DNA of 64,000 nucleotides from Okibacterium fritillariae. GTDB lineage: Bacteria > Actinomycetota > Actinomycetes > Actinomycetales > Microbacteriaceae. Both the position numbers and the translations under genes were made by a program. Under the pieces are notes generated by a model. That model was given only the letters and a program-made list of their open reading frames with translations. It was not told the DNA's origin and ran no database searches. Location of the stretch: NCBI RefSeq assembly GCF_900167575.1, contig NZ_FUZP01000001.1, positions 620,001 to 684,000 on the forward strand, given 5' to 3'. Shown piece after piece: positions 25,720 through 35,231 of the stretch. The stretch's first letter is position 1, and every line of letters starts with the position of its first letter.

Positions 25720-25745
25720 TGATACCACGTCCAATCATTCAACCC

Positions 25746-25760
25746 ATCTAGTAGTTAGAT
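25746..25760. promoter_or_regulatory. Short inverted repeat upstream of the DUF7882-like gene
   Basis: ATCTA-GTAGT-TAGAT, perfect 5-bp arms, in an AT-rich patch between the divergent DUF7882-like and VOC genes. CTAGTA recurs at 25763-25768. A MarR site is possible but not shown. Confidence 0.35.
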
Positions 25761-25897
25761 TCTCTAGTAAATACGTATGAATAACAAATTGGATGCCGGA
25801 ATGCGCACTCTTGACGGGTGCCGCGTCGCGCGGGACCATCGGAGGAATGAGCGCAGGCCAGCACGCGCCGGCTGCGGCATCCGATCGAGGAGAGACC

Positions 25898-26296
25898 ATG
25901 CAGCCACGCATCCACGTCACCAGCCTGTTCGTCGACGACCAGGCGAAGGCCCTGCGGTTCTACACCGACACGCTCGGCTTCGTCGTCAAGACGGATGTCC
26001 CCGTCGGCGAATACCGCTGGATGACCGTCGTGGGGCCGGGCGAGCCCGACGGTGTCGAGCTGCTGCTCGAACCCGACGTGCACCCCGCCGCCCAGGCCTA
26101 CAAGAAGGCGCTCGTGGCTGATGGCATCCCCGCGACGTCGTTCATGGTCGACGATGTGGATGCGGCGTTCCGCGAGCTCACGGCGCAGGGCGTCACGTTC
26201 GTGCAGCCGCCCGTCCCGGCCGGTCCCGTCACGACGGCCGTGCTCGACGACACGTGTGGCAACCTCATCCAGCTGGTCAGCCCGGTCGAGCAGTAG
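25898..26296 (+). CDS. VOC family (glyoxalase/bleomycin resistance-like) protein
   Basis: 132 residues, with GAGGAGAG upstream of the ATG. Two beta-alpha-beta-beta-beta modules: IHVTSLFVDDQAKALRFYTDTLGF and, in the second half, FMVDDVDAAFRELTAQGVTF and CGNLIQLVSP. The metal-type Glu/Gln positions (ELLLEP, NLIQL) are present. PhnB/glyoxalase-like; substrate unknown. Confidence 0.9.
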   Translation: MQPRIHVTSLFVDDQAKALRFYTDTLGFVVKTDVPVGEYRWMTVVGPGEPDGVELLLEPDVHPAAQAYKKALVADGIPATSFMVDDVDAAFRELTAQGVTFVQPPVPAGPVTTAVLDDTCGNLIQLVSPVEQ

Positions 26297-26352
26297 TCTC
26301 GCCACCGCCCTGGCCGCAAACTGTGAGGCGCGCACGGCCGCCGAAACGACTG

Positions 26353-27018
26353 TCAGCCGTCGACGACGATGCCCAGGTGCTCGGCGAACAGCGAGGCGAG
26401 TTCGGAGACCTGCATCGACGACATGGTGGCACCCTTCAGGCCCTCGAGCCCCGAGATGCGGCGCAGGTCGAGCGTGCGCAGGTCGACGTTCTGCAGCGTG
26501 GCGCGCGTGACGTCGAGGCTGTTGAGCGTGCAGTCGACGAAGGCGAGCCGGTTGACGGTGGCGCCGCCCAGGTCGAGCTCGTCGATGGAGCAGTTCGTGA
26601 ACTGGACGTCTTGCAGCACGGCCCCGCGCAGGTTGACGAACCCGAGCTTCGACCCGGTGATGTGCACCGACCGCCAATTGGACTCATAGAACTCGGCCGA
26701 GCCGATGCGCGACTGGTCGATCGACACCTCGCGGAACCGCGACCGCGGCGCGGCGATGATGGGCGCGTTGAGCCGCTCGATGGTGGTCTCGACGAAACCG
26801 GCCCCGCGCAGCAGCACGTCGTGCGCGTCGAGGTCTTCGAACGCGCACTCGGTGACGGTCAGCCCGCTGAGGTCCTGCCCCGAAACGTCGGCCCCCACGA
26901 AGCGCAGGCCGTCGACGTTCTCGTGGGCATCGAGCAGACCCGTGTCGCCGTCTTCGAGCCCGACGAGTCGGAGGGTCGGGATTTGCGGCGTGAGCGAGGA
27001 CTTCTTCTTCGGGGGCAT
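26353..27018 (-). CDS. Pentapeptide repeat protein
   Basis: 221 residues. A continuous run of five-residue repeats (A/C-D/N-L/F-x-x) from about residue 38 to 205 (for example LRFVGADVSGQDLSGL and LGFVNLRGAVLQDVQFTNCSIDELDLGGA) would form a right-handed quadrilateral beta-helix. A short Lys-rich N-terminus precedes it. Function unknown; members range from gyrase protectors to structural proteins. The 142-bp gap to the acyltransferase holds a 17-bp direct repeat (CGGCACCGACATCCGGC at 27088 and 27136). Confidence 0.85.
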   Translation of the reverse strand: MPPKKKSSLTPQIPTLRLVGLEDGDTGLLDAHENVDGLRFVGADVSGQDLSGLTVTECAFEDLDAHDVLLRGAGFVETTIERLNAPIIAAPRSRFREVSIDQSRIGSAEFYESNWRSVHITGSKLGFVNLRGAVLQDVQFTNCSIDELDLGGATVNRLAFVDCTLNSLDVTRATLQNVDLRTLDLRRISGLEGLKGATMSSMQVSELASLFAEHLGIVVDG

Positions 27019-27160
27019 GGCACTTCACTTCTGACGGGCCGGCGGGGCCTGCTTCTCGGCGATCCGAGCTGCGTCGAGGCTATCGTGCGGCACCGACATC
27101 CGGCCCTGAGTCGCGCCCGGCACCTGCGCTGGCACCGGCACCGACATCCGGCGCCTTGCG

Positions 27161-29377
27161 CTACATCAGCCCCTGATCGGCGAACAGGCGTCGGATGGCC
27201 GGGGCGATGTGCTCCGAATACGCGGTCGTCAGGTGCACGGTGTCGTACTTCGTCGGCCACGTCGCGGCGAACGCGGGGCATCGGCCATCCACGCAGTTCA
27301 CAGCCAGCGCGTCGATGTAGTGATCGCCGGATGCTTGAGCCTGTGCCTGCGTGGCCGCCGAGAAGTCCTGCCACGCGGGGTCGATGTCGACCACGCAATC
27401 GCCCGGGTTCGACACCTGCGAGTAGCATGCGTCGAGGTCGGCTCCGAGGGGCGGCGGCGCGAGGTAGACGATCTTGCCGGCGCTGTTGAATCGTGAGGCG
27501 AGCGATGCCGTCGAGCTGACCATGTCGGTGGTCGACAGCGCGCGCCCGTCTGACGACTGCCCGAGCGCGAAGGCGTTGGCCACGACGACGAGCTGCGGCT
27601 GATCGCTCGCGATGCGGTCGGCAATGTCCTGTTTGCGCTGCGTGCAGCTGTCCATGACGCCGTCGCCGTCGTTCTGCACGAGCACGTCGGTGAAGCGGCA
27701 GCCGTAGAGGCCGATGGTCGTGATCTTCCACTGCCCGTCGCTGTTGTCGGCGATCTGGCGGAACGCGGGGGCGTAGGTGAGCGCGATCGAGTCGCCCACG
27801 ACATACATGTGGTGGGGGGCGTCGCCCGAACCCCAGGTGCAGCCACCGAAGTCGGGCGTCGAACCGGGCTCGAAGCATCCCCGGGCCGGGTTGTCGTTCG
27901 AGGTGGTGCGCAGGGCGTCGTCGAGCGAGGGCGACAGGTTGTCGGGCCAGGCCGTGGCCGAGAGCGCGGCGCTCAGGTCGGCGCGCGCCTGGTCGAGCGG
28001 GTTTGCGGCGTTCTGCTGCGAGGCTTCGGGGGCGGCCTGCGGGGCCTGGCCGCGCGATGAGAAACCGGCGGCGATGATGACGACCGTGACGACCACGAGC
28101 AGGGCCAGGGTCGAGAGGATGAACTGAGAGCCGAACTTCTCCTGCCAACGCGCCCACGCCTCGCTGCGGGCGGTTGCGCGGGCGACGCGTCGGGCTTCGG
28201 CATCCGTCACCCCGGCATCCGTCACCCCGGCATCGGAGAACGACCGCAACCACGGGGAGTGGTGCAGCGGCTGCTCGATCAGCAGGTAGGCCAACACCGA
28301 GATGACGAAGATGAGGCCCGCGGTGATGAGCGTGCGCTCGAGCGTGGCCTCGACGAGGAACAGCGGCACGAACACGATCACGGGGAAGTGCCACAGGTAG
28401 AGCGAGTACGAGATGTTGCCGAGGAACGTGGTGACGGGGTTACTGATGGGGAAGAGGTAACGCTGCGGCCCGCCGATGCCGGCCAGCAACACCACGGCCG
28501 TCGCGACGACGGGCAGCGCGGCCCACGGCCCGGGGAACGGCTTCGAGGCATCGATCACGAAGAACGAGGCGACGATGCCCGCGAGACCGGCCCAACCGAG
28601 CACGAAACGCAGGGCGACGGGCAGCCGCAGGAAGAGGGGTGCGGCCGCGGCCAGCACGGCGCCGACGCCGAGCTCCCACACGCGCGTGAAGGTGGAGAAG
28701 TAGGCGATCTCGGCGTTCTCTCGCGTCTCCCACATCGCGAAGGCGAAGGAGGCAACAGAGATCAGGCCCATCGCGACGATCACGACGATGCGGATGCGGC
28801 GACCCGAGCGTTCGCGGTTGCCGCGGGCGAGCGCCATCCCGATGGCGAACAGCAGCAGGAGCAACGCGGGCCACACGAGGTAGAACTGCTCCTCGACGCT
28901 CAGCGACCAGAAGTGCTGCAGCGGAGAATCGGCGTCGGTCTGCTGGAAGTAGTCGGTGCCCGTCACCGCGAAGCGCCAGTTGGCGGCCAGGAAGAAGGCC
29001 GAGACGGCATCCCAGATGGTCTCCCAAGCGCGCGTCTTGTTGAACACGAACCAGCCGACGGCCGTCGTGGCGATGAGCACGGTGAGGGCGGCGGGCAGGA
29101 TGCGGCGGATGCGGCGCCCATAGAAGCCGACGATGCTGAAACGGCCGGTGCGCTCACGTTCGCGCAGAATGAGGCCCGTGATGAGGAAGCCGGAGATGAC
29201 GAAGAACACGTCGACGCCCACGAAACCGCCGCTCGGCCATCCCAACAGGTGATTGACGATGACGGCCACGACGGCCACGGCGCGCAGCCCCTGGATATCG
29301 GCTCGAACCCGCCCGCGCGGCGGTGCCGCCGTCGCCGGAAGAGAAGCCGTCTGTTCGGTTGTCGTCTGCGCTGCCAC
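27161..29377 (-). CDS. Acyltransferase 3 / SGNH fusion membrane protein
   Basis: 738 residues. The N-terminal acyltransferase-3 domain (about 25-375) has some ten membrane spans with GLRAVAVVAVIVNHLL (catalytic His) and GGFVGVDVFFVISGFLITG. After a further transmembrane helix (about 412-435) comes an extracellular SGNH hydrolase-like domain, with VVGDSIALTYAPAF (block I Ser) and YDTVHLTTAYSEH (Asp-x-x-His). This OafA-like architecture transfers acyl groups to extracellular polysaccharide or peptidoglycan. A VTDAG repeat lies in the linker (near 28205-28230). Promoter region is AT-rich with palindromes. Confidence 0.92.
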   Translation of the reverse strand: MAAQTTTEQTASLPATAAPPRGRVRADIQGLRAVAVVAVIVNHLLGWPSGGFVGVDVFFVISGFLITGLILRERERTGRFSIVGFYGRRIRRILPAALTVLIATTAVGWFVFNKTRAWETIWDAVSAFFLAANWRFAVTGTDYFQQTDADSPLQHFWSLSVEEQFYLVWPALLLLLFAIGMALARGNRERSGRRIRIVVIVAMGLISVASFAFAMWETRENAEIAYFSTFTRVWELGVGAVLAAAAPLFLRLPVALRFVLGWAGLAGIVASFFVIDASKPFPGPWAALPVVATAVVLLAGIGGPQRYLFPISNPVTTFLGNISYSLYLWHFPVIVFVPLFLVEATLERTLITAGLIFVISVLAYLLIEQPLHHSPWLRSFSDAGVTDAGVTDAEARRVARATARSEAWARWQEKFGSQFILSTLALLVVVTVVIIAAGFSSRGQAPQAAPEASQQNAANPLDQARADLSAALSATAWPDNLSPSLDDALRTTSNDNPARGCFEPGSTPDFGGCTWGSGDAPHHMYVVGDSIALTYAPAFRQIADNSDGQWKITTIGLYGCRFTDVLVQNDGDGVMDSCTQRKQDIADRIASDQPQLVVVANAFALGQSSDGRALSTTDMVSSTASLASRFNSAGKIVYLAPPPLGADLDACYSQVSNPGDCVVDIDPAWQDFSAATQAQAQASGDHYIDALAVNCVDGRCPAFAATWPTKYDTVHLTTAYSEHIAPAIRRLFADQGLM

Positions 29378-29461
29378 TCGTCTCCCCGGATGTGAACCGC
29401 AGACGAGCCTAGCGCAGCAATGTTGCGGCAGATCGCGCTCTCATCGAAGGGATAAGGGCTG

Positions 29462-29486
29462 GGCTTATATCTCGAAAATATAAGCC
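29462..29486. promoter_or_regulatory. AT-rich palindrome upstream of the acyltransferase gene
   Basis: GGCTTATAT-CTCGAAA-ATATAAGCC, perfect 9-bp arms; a further AGCGCTTAT follows at once (29488-29496). It lies 85 bp upstream of the acyltransferase start in an otherwise GC-rich 226-bp gap that carries no gene. Likely operator. Confidence 0.5.
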
Positions 29487-29551
29487 GAGCGCTTATGTTT
29501 GCTCGCGGACGTCTTCTGCCGGTCAGCCGCTCTGCCGCGTCCCCAACGAAC

Positions 29552-29585
29552 GATGTGCCCGGTCACGTGAATGACCGGGCACATC
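29552..29585. terminator. Terminator after the M14 carboxypeptidase gene
   Basis: GATGTGCCCGGTCA (29552-29565) pairs perfectly over 14 bp with 29572-29585; loop CGTGAA. Located just past the stop of the minus-strand gene at 29604-32468. Confidence 0.85.
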
Positions 29586-29603
29586 GGCTACAACGGGTTC
29601 CGC

Positions 29604-32468
29604 TTACTCGGTCGTGTCGACCGAGCGGGGTGCCTCAGCAGCCTGAGCCGCCGAGCGACCGCGCAGGCGCATCGCACCGAGCGTCGCGGCGCCGAGGGCG
29701 AGCAGGCCGGCGGCGAGACCACCGATCAGCAGCGCGTCCGAACCCGAGTTGGCGAGACCGCCCGGACGGGTGCCGGCGCCCGCAGCGGGCGTCGTCGGCA
29801 GGGCGACGGGTGCCGGCGTGGCCGACGGCGAGTCGCTCGGCACGGGCACCGGGGTGGGCTCGGGCGTGGGCTCGGGGACGACCACGGCCGCGGGAACCTC
29901 GACTTCGGCACCGGCGACGCCGGCCCAGAGGAGTGAGGTGGCGACGTCTTGCGACCCGCCGACCACGTGGGCACGGTAGGTGGGAACCGTTCCGAACAGC
30001 AGGACGCGGGATCCGGTGGCTGCCGTCTTGGAGACGACGGCGGCCTGGCGTGCCGAGTTCTCCTGCGCGCGACCGGCCGACGAGGCCCAGTGGCCGGAGA
30101 CGAACGGGTCGGCGGCGTAGGTCTGTTCGACCGTGGCGGCCGGGTCGAGCACCGTGAACCAGGTGGCCGGGGACACGAATGCCGTGTCCTGCGGGAAGTC
30201 GCCGAGCACGCCGTCTGCGACCGTCTCGACGCTCACGATTCCGTTGGAACCGCTCGTGCCCGACACCGGGGTGGTGGTCAGCAGGCCGAACGTGTTGGCG
30301 AAGTTCGCCGCAGCCGTTCCGCGACCGGTGACACCCTTACCGCTCGCGAGGTAGGCGTTGACGGCCGCGGTTCCGGCGGCCTGGTCGGCGTTGAACGCGA
30401 GGTTCGAGCCGATCCAGAGCACGTCGATCTGCGACAGGTCGGTGGCACCCGAGGTGATCGAGGCCGCGTTGACGAGGACCAGGTCGCGGAAGCCGAGGCG
30501 TTCCAGCGTCACGCGGTCGTCCTGCGTGCCCGTGTAACCGACACGCTGGGCGCCGAGACCGGTGCTGTCCTCGGTGCGCAGGCGCTGGCCATCCGAGGCC
30601 GCGAAGGTGACCTCGTATTTGGCGGTGACCCCGCTGACCGACTGGCGGCTGGTCTCGTCGAGCTTCAGGATCACGGTGCCGTCGTCGAAGCGCGAGACCG
30701 CGACCCCGTCGTGCAGCAATTCGTTGATAACCTGGATGGATGCCACACCGCTGGCCTCGAGCTCGAGGTAGGCGGCCGTGGCCGGAACGACCGAGCTGAG
30801 CGGCGTCGAGGTGACGGGCGTCGCCGTGACGGCGAGCGGGGCGTCGGTGGTGCTGCCGATGGCGTCGACGTCGGCACCCCACAGGAGCGAGAGGCTCCAC
30901 GCGGAGATGTCGTACATGTCGGGCACGCGCTCCGAGATGTCGGTTCCGTCGGCGAGCAGCACGTTGGCGAGGCCGCGCAGCGGCTGGTGCATGTCGACGA
31001 GGTAGGAGCCGGCGGGATAGGTGGTGCCGTTGGCCGTGAGGGCCGACGTGGTCTTCTGCACCTCGATGCCGTTGACGAGCAGCTGGTCGACCAGCGTGTT
31101 GGCGTCGGTGTCCGAGCGCTGCGTGCCGCCGACGGGGATGACGTAGGCGCGGGGCAGCTGGGCGGTGTAGACGTCGGTCTCGTCCCAGATCTCGGCCCAG
31201 GCGTTCGGGGCGGGAACCGTGGCGGGGTCGATGTCGGCGGGAACCGTGCGGAGCGGTTCGCCGGCGTCGCCGCGGCGGAAGATCTCGATCTGGTTGTCGA
31301 GCAGCGCGTCCGAGTTCTCGACCACGTAGTCGACGGCGGTGTCGATGACGACACCGGCCACGGCGACATTCACCTCGCCGCGACGGGTTCCTTCGGGCAC
31401 GTTGTTGTTGACGCGTCCGAGGGGCAGCTCGACGGTGTTGGTGATGGCGCCCTGGAACGCCACGTACTGGGGCGCGAAGATGGGGGGCCAGTCATCCCAG
31501 CCCGCGCGGATGTCGCGGTAGGGGATGAGGATCTTGCCCGTGTTGGTGGTCGTGGCGCTGCCATCCGCGGCCTGGTAGGTGTTGCCCGGGATGTTCGCCT
31601 CGACGACGGCCTTCTCGATTTCGAGCGCGGCGTCATAGGCGTGCGGCAGGAACAGATCGTACTCGTAGTTCTCACCGTGGGGCGGGCCACAGGGCTCGAC
31701 CTGCAAGATGTTCGTGTAGCCGTGGATGTCGATGAAGTTGGTCGGCTGGATGATGTTCGACAGGTCGCGCGTGATCGACGCCTCGACCGTCGCGCCCGTG
31801 ATGAAGTCGCGGTTGGGGTCGAAACCCGCGGCCACGGCGCGCTGGCCGAGTGCGCGGCCGTCGGGGTTGTTCGTCAGCGTGAAGTAGATGCGGTGCGTGC
31901 GCAGCAGCTCGGCGGTTTCGGCCGAGGTGTCGTTCAGCATGTCCTCGATGTACTTGATGCTGGCGTCGGTGCCCTCCCACTCGTTTCCGTGGATGTTGGC
32001 GTTGAACCAGATCGGGATCTTGTAGCCGTCCTGCAGCGCCTGGTCGGTGGCGGCCGCGGCGGCGTTGTTCTTGATCTTGTCGCGCCAGGCGTTCTGCTGA
32101 GCGGTTTCGGCGGCCGTCTCGGGCGCCGTCAGGGTGATGAAGTGGATGTCGCGGCCGAGGTCGGTTGTGCCGACCACCTGCGCGGAAACCTTGTTGCTGC
32201 GTGCGAGCCACGCGTTGATCTTGGGTGCGATCTCGTCGTAGGGGGTCAGGCCGCGCTGCGTCGATGCGTCGGCCGGGAAGTCGGCGGCCAGGGGCACGGG
32301 CTGCTGGAAGGGGTAGCTGGTCGGCATCTTGATGGCCGGGTTGGTGGGGCGCACGATGGGAGTCGCCGACGACTCGGCATCGGCGACCGCGGGGTCGGGG
32401 AAGAACGAGAGAAGCGCCACTGCTGCCGATATGGCACCAACGGTGAGGATGGGTCTTTTCTTAGCCAT
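29604..32468 (-). CDS. Wall-anchored M14 family zinc carboxypeptidase
   Basis: 954 residues. Signal peptide about 1-29. The M14 zinc site is visible: HGNE (His160, Glu163) and FIDIHGY (His249), with the substrate-carboxylate Arg in the NPDGR region. A long non-catalytic middle part (about 430-840) includes a GATase-like/ThuA-type module. The tail has a Pro/Thr/Glu-rich wall-spanning stretch, then LANSG (905-909), a hydrophobic span and a basic RLRGR stop, which resembles sortase-E type anchors (LAxTG) but with Ser for Thr. It is an exported peptidase for wall or environmental peptides. Monocistronic, with a clear terminator. The 242-bp upstream gap shows no gene. Confidence 0.9.
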   Translation of the reverse strand: MAKKRPILTVGAISAAVALLSFFPDPAVADAESSATPIVRPTNPAIKMPTSYPFQQPVPLAADFPADASTQRGLTPYDEIAPKINAWLARSNKVSAQVVGTTDLGRDIHFITLTAPETAAETAQQNAWRDKIKNNAAAAATDQALQDGYKIPIWFNANIHGNEWEGTDASIKYIEDMLNDTSAETAELLRTHRIYFTLTNNPDGRALGQRAVAAGFDPNRDFITGATVEASITRDLSNIIQPTNFIDIHGYTNILQVEPCGPPHGENYEYDLFLPHAYDAALEIEKAVVEANIPGNTYQAADGSATTTNTGKILIPYRDIRAGWDDWPPIFAPQYVAFQGAITNTVELPLGRVNNNVPEGTRRGEVNVAVAGVVIDTAVDYVVENSDALLDNQIEIFRRGDAGEPLRTVPADIDPATVPAPNAWAEIWDETDVYTAQLPRAYVIPVGGTQRSDTDANTLVDQLLVNGIEVQKTTSALTANGTTYPAGSYLVDMHQPLRGLANVLLADGTDISERVPDMYDISAWSLSLLWGADVDAIGSTTDAPLAVTATPVTSTPLSSVVPATAAYLELEASGVASIQVINELLHDGVAVSRFDDGTVILKLDETSRQSVSGVTAKYEVTFAASDGQRLRTEDSTGLGAQRVGYTGTQDDRVTLERLGFRDLVLVNAASITSGATDLSQIDVLWIGSNLAFNADQAAGTAAVNAYLASGKGVTGRGTAAANFANTFGLLTTTPVSGTSGSNGIVSVETVADGVLGDFPQDTAFVSPATWFTVLDPAATVEQTYAADPFVSGHWASSAGRAQENSARQAAVVSKTAATGSRVLLFGTVPTYRAHVVGGSQDVATSLLWAGVAGAEVEVPAAVVVPEPTPEPTPVPVPSDSPSATPAPVALPTTPAAGAGTRPGGLANSGSDALLIGGLAAGLLALGAATLGAMRLRGRSAAQAAEAPRSVDTTE

Positions 32469-32710
32469 GGTTTCCGTTCGTCGAAAGAGGAGGTGCGGGT
32501 GACGTGCAAGGGGGGTGCCGCCCCAGAATAGGGGCGCTGCGTTTCAGCCCCGGTTTCCTTACGTTTCCGGCTCGTTTCAGCTTCGTTTGCATCATTTGTC
32601 GCGCTAGACAGGCCTTTCTGACGCATTATTTCGCGAGGCGCGCAAAACACCGCACGGGTGGATGCCGCGCGCAACGATCGTGCGCCCCGTGCGCGTTTCG
32701 GCCCGTGGGC

Positions 32711-35050
32711 TCAGGCGGCGGTGACGATGCGGAACGGCGCGCTCTGTAGATCGGCGAGCCGCGAGCTGGTGCCGACGAGCAGCTCGAAGTCGCCGGGCTC
32801 GACGATACGGTCGCCCGCGGCATCCACGAGCGAGCAGGCCGAGGCCGGGAGCTGGAGCGAGACGTCGACCGTGGCCTCCGCCGGCACGGTCACCTGGCGG
32901 AACGCCTTCAGCTCGCGCTCGGCCCATGTCACGCTCGTGACCGTGTCGGTGACGTAGACCTGCACGGTCTCGGTCGAGGGGCGCTCGCCGACGTTCGTCA
33001 GGGTCACGGTGGCGCGGATGGTGTCGGCTGCCGTCACCTCGGAGTCATCGAGTCGCAGATCGCTGTACTCGACGCGCGAATAGCTGAGGCCCTCGCCGAA
33101 GGCGAACACCGGGTCCTGCGTCAGGTCGGCATAGCGGTCGCCGTGCTGCCCGCGCAGTTGGTTGTAGAAGACGGGCAGCTGCCCCGCGTGCCGGGCGAAC
33201 GTGATGGGCAGGCGCCCCGTCGGCTCGATGCGGCCGAGCACGAGTTCAGCCACGGCCAGCCCGCCCTGCATGCCGGGGTTGAACGCCTCGATGATCGCCG
33301 CCGCACCGAGCGCCGACTCGGGCAATACCGAGGGCTTCGATTGCACGAGCACCACGATGGTGGGCGTTCCCGTGGCCACGACGGCGTCGAGCAGTGCGAT
33401 CTGGGCGCCCTGCAGCTCGAGTGTGGCGGTCGAGCGTCCCTCACCCGCGAGCGCAACGGTGTCGCCCACGACGACGACGGCCCAATCGGCGGATGTCGCA
33501 GCCTCGACGGCCTCGGCGATCATCCGTTCGTCGGGGCTCGCCGCCTGGAAGTACGGAGGCCGCGGCTGGCCGTCGGGGAACACGCCGCGGGGGTCCTCCG
33601 CCAGGTCGCCGATGTCGGCGCCGCGCGCGTGCGTGATCGTCCAGCTCTCGGGCACGGCCCGGCGAAAACCGTCGAGCACGGTCAGGACGGTTTCGCGGGG
33701 ATGGCCGTCGGGCATCCAGTCGACCTGGCCCGAGGCGCCAGCCCAGTCGCCGAGTTGCGCGTGCGGGTCGTCGGCGTTGGGCCCGATGACGGCGATCGTG
33801 CGGGGTGCAGAGGGCGCAGCATCCGGTGTCTCGAGCAGCGGCAGCGTGCCGTCGTTGCGCAACAGCACGAGCGAGCGACGGGCCATCTCGAGGTTGAGGG
33901 CGGTGTGCGGCGCGCTGCCGATGACCTGGCGCTGGCGTTCGGGGTCGGGCAGGCGCGGGTTCTCGAAGAGCCCGAGCTCGAACTTGAGCCGCAGGATGCG
34001 CGTGACGGCGTCGTCGATCTGTGCCACGGTCAGGCGGCCGGAGCCCACGGCCGCGAGCGCGGCGTCTCGGAACTTCGGCGTGGCCATGATGAGGTCGTTG
34101 CCCGCGGACACGGCCACGGCGGCGGCGTCTTCGTAGGTGGCGGCGACGTGTTGTTCCCACACCATCCGGCCCACGTTGTCCCAGTCGGTGACGAGGGTTC
34201 CATCAAAACCCCACTCGCCTTTGAGCACGTCGTTGAGCAACCACTCGTTGGCCGTGACGGGAACGCCGTCGATGGCCTGGTAGCCGAGCATGAAGGTGCG
34301 GGCGCCCGCCTCGACGGCGCGTTCGAAGGGCGGCAGGAACCAGGAACGCAGCTTCCGGCGGCTGAGGTCGGCCTCGCTGGCGTCGCGCCCGCCCTGCGTC
34401 TCGGAGTAGCCGGCGAAGTGTTTGGCGGTGGCGAGCACGGCGTCGGGGTCGGTGAGCCCCTCGCCCTGGTAGCCGCGGATCATGGCGGCGCCCAGCTCGC
34501 CGATGAGGTGCGGGTCTTCGCCGAACGTTTCGTCGACGCGGCCCCAGCGCAGGTCGCGCGAAATGCACAGCACGGGGGAGAAGGTCCAGTGCAGGCCCGT
34601 CGCGGCGACCTCGACGGCCGTCGCCCGCGCGCCCTGTTCGACGAGGGCCGTGTCCCACGTGGCCGCCATGCCGAGCTGCGTGGGGAAGATGGTGGCGCCG
34701 GGCCAGAACGAGTGGCCGTGGATGCAGTCGTCGGCCATGAGAAGTGGGATGCCGAGGCGCGTCTGGGTGACGAGCTGCTGCGCGCGAATGTTGCGCTCGG
34801 GCGAGGCGTGCAGCAGCGAGCCGACGAGTGAAACGCCCACGAGCTCGTCGAGGTCGGCGCGCGCGTCGAGCTGCATCATCTGCCCGATCTTCTCCTCGAG
34901 CGTCATGCGCGACAGGAGGTCGGTGAGCCGCTCCTCGACGGAGAGACTCGAATCGCGGTAAGGCGCGGACCGGAACGCACCGGTGGTGTCAGTGCCCTCG
35001 GTGGAGGGAGCGGAGGAGGCGGCGGAGGGCGGTGTCGGTGTAGAAGTCAT
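32711..35050 (-). CDS. Glycoside hydrolase family 3 beta-glucosidase/xylosidase
   Basis: 779 residues. GH3 N-terminal domain: RMTLEEKIGQMMQ, RLGIPLLMADDCIHG, SRDLRWGRVDETFGED, ATAKHFAGYS (Lys210-His211) and LVTDWDNVG, whose Asp289 is the nucleophile. A GH3 C-terminal alpha/beta sandwich and a fibronectin-III-like end (VTLTNVGERPSTETVQVYV) follow. No signal peptide, so cytoplasmic. It releases terminal beta-linked sugars from imported oligosaccharides. A LacI-type TAAGCGCTTA palindrome lies 23 bp upstream of the start. Confidence 0.93.
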   Translation of the reverse strand: MTSTPTPPSAASSAPSTEGTDTTGAFRSAPYRDSSLSVEERLTDLLSRMTLEEKIGQMMQLDARADLDELVGVSLVGSLLHASPERNIRAQQLVTQTRLGIPLLMADDCIHGHSFWPGATIFPTQLGMAATWDTALVEQGARATAVEVAATGLHWTFSPVLCISRDLRWGRVDETFGEDPHLIGELGAAMIRGYQGEGLTDPDAVLATAKHFAGYSETQGGRDASEADLSRRKLRSWFLPPFERAVEAGARTFMLGYQAIDGVPVTANEWLLNDVLKGEWGFDGTLVTDWDNVGRMVWEQHVAATYEDAAAVAVSAGNDLIMATPKFRDAALAAVGSGRLTVAQIDDAVTRILRLKFELGLFENPRLPDPERQRQVIGSAPHTALNLEMARRSLVLLRNDGTLPLLETPDAAPSAPRTIAVIGPNADDPHAQLGDWAGASGQVDWMPDGHPRETVLTVLDGFRRAVPESWTITHARGADIGDLAEDPRGVFPDGQPRPPYFQAASPDERMIAEAVEAATSADWAVVVVGDTVALAGEGRSTATLELQGAQIALLDAVVATGTPTIVVLVQSKPSVLPESALGAAAIIEAFNPGMQGGLAVAELVLGRIEPTGRLPITFARHAGQLPVFYNQLRGQHGDRYADLTQDPVFAFGEGLSYSRVEYSDLRLDDSEVTAADTIRATVTLTNVGERPSTETVQVYVTDTVTSVTWAERELKAFRQVTVPAEATVDVSLQLPASACSLVDAAGDRIVEPGDFELLVGTSSRLADLQSAPFRIVTAA

Positions 35051-35072
35051 GGCTCAGTAATCGTTCCAGATG

Positions 35073-35082
35073 TAAGCGCTTA
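35073..35082. promoter_or_regulatory. LacI-type operator upstream of the GH3 gene
   Basis: TAAGCGCTTA, perfect 10-bp palindrome with a GCGC centre, extended by flanking G/A. LacI-family repressors favour such central-CG palindromes. It differs from the rhamnose operators, so a different regulator is implied. Confidence 0.6.
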
Positions 35083-35231
35083 ACTCCATCGCCGATCTGG
35101 CCCTGTGGATAACTGTGAGGGCGCTACACCGCGAGCCCGATCGAGAGCCTCACCGCGACCCCGACAGAGCGCGCCGCGCGCATTCCGCCCGATACCCCGA
35201 TGCCCCGGCGCCCCGGTGTTAGCGTTTCGCT

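Noticed and set aside
27088-27152. 17-bp direct repeat between the pentapeptide and acyltransferase genes as an attachment site
   Set aside because: Copies are only 48 bp apart with nothing mobile between them; probably a minor local duplication.
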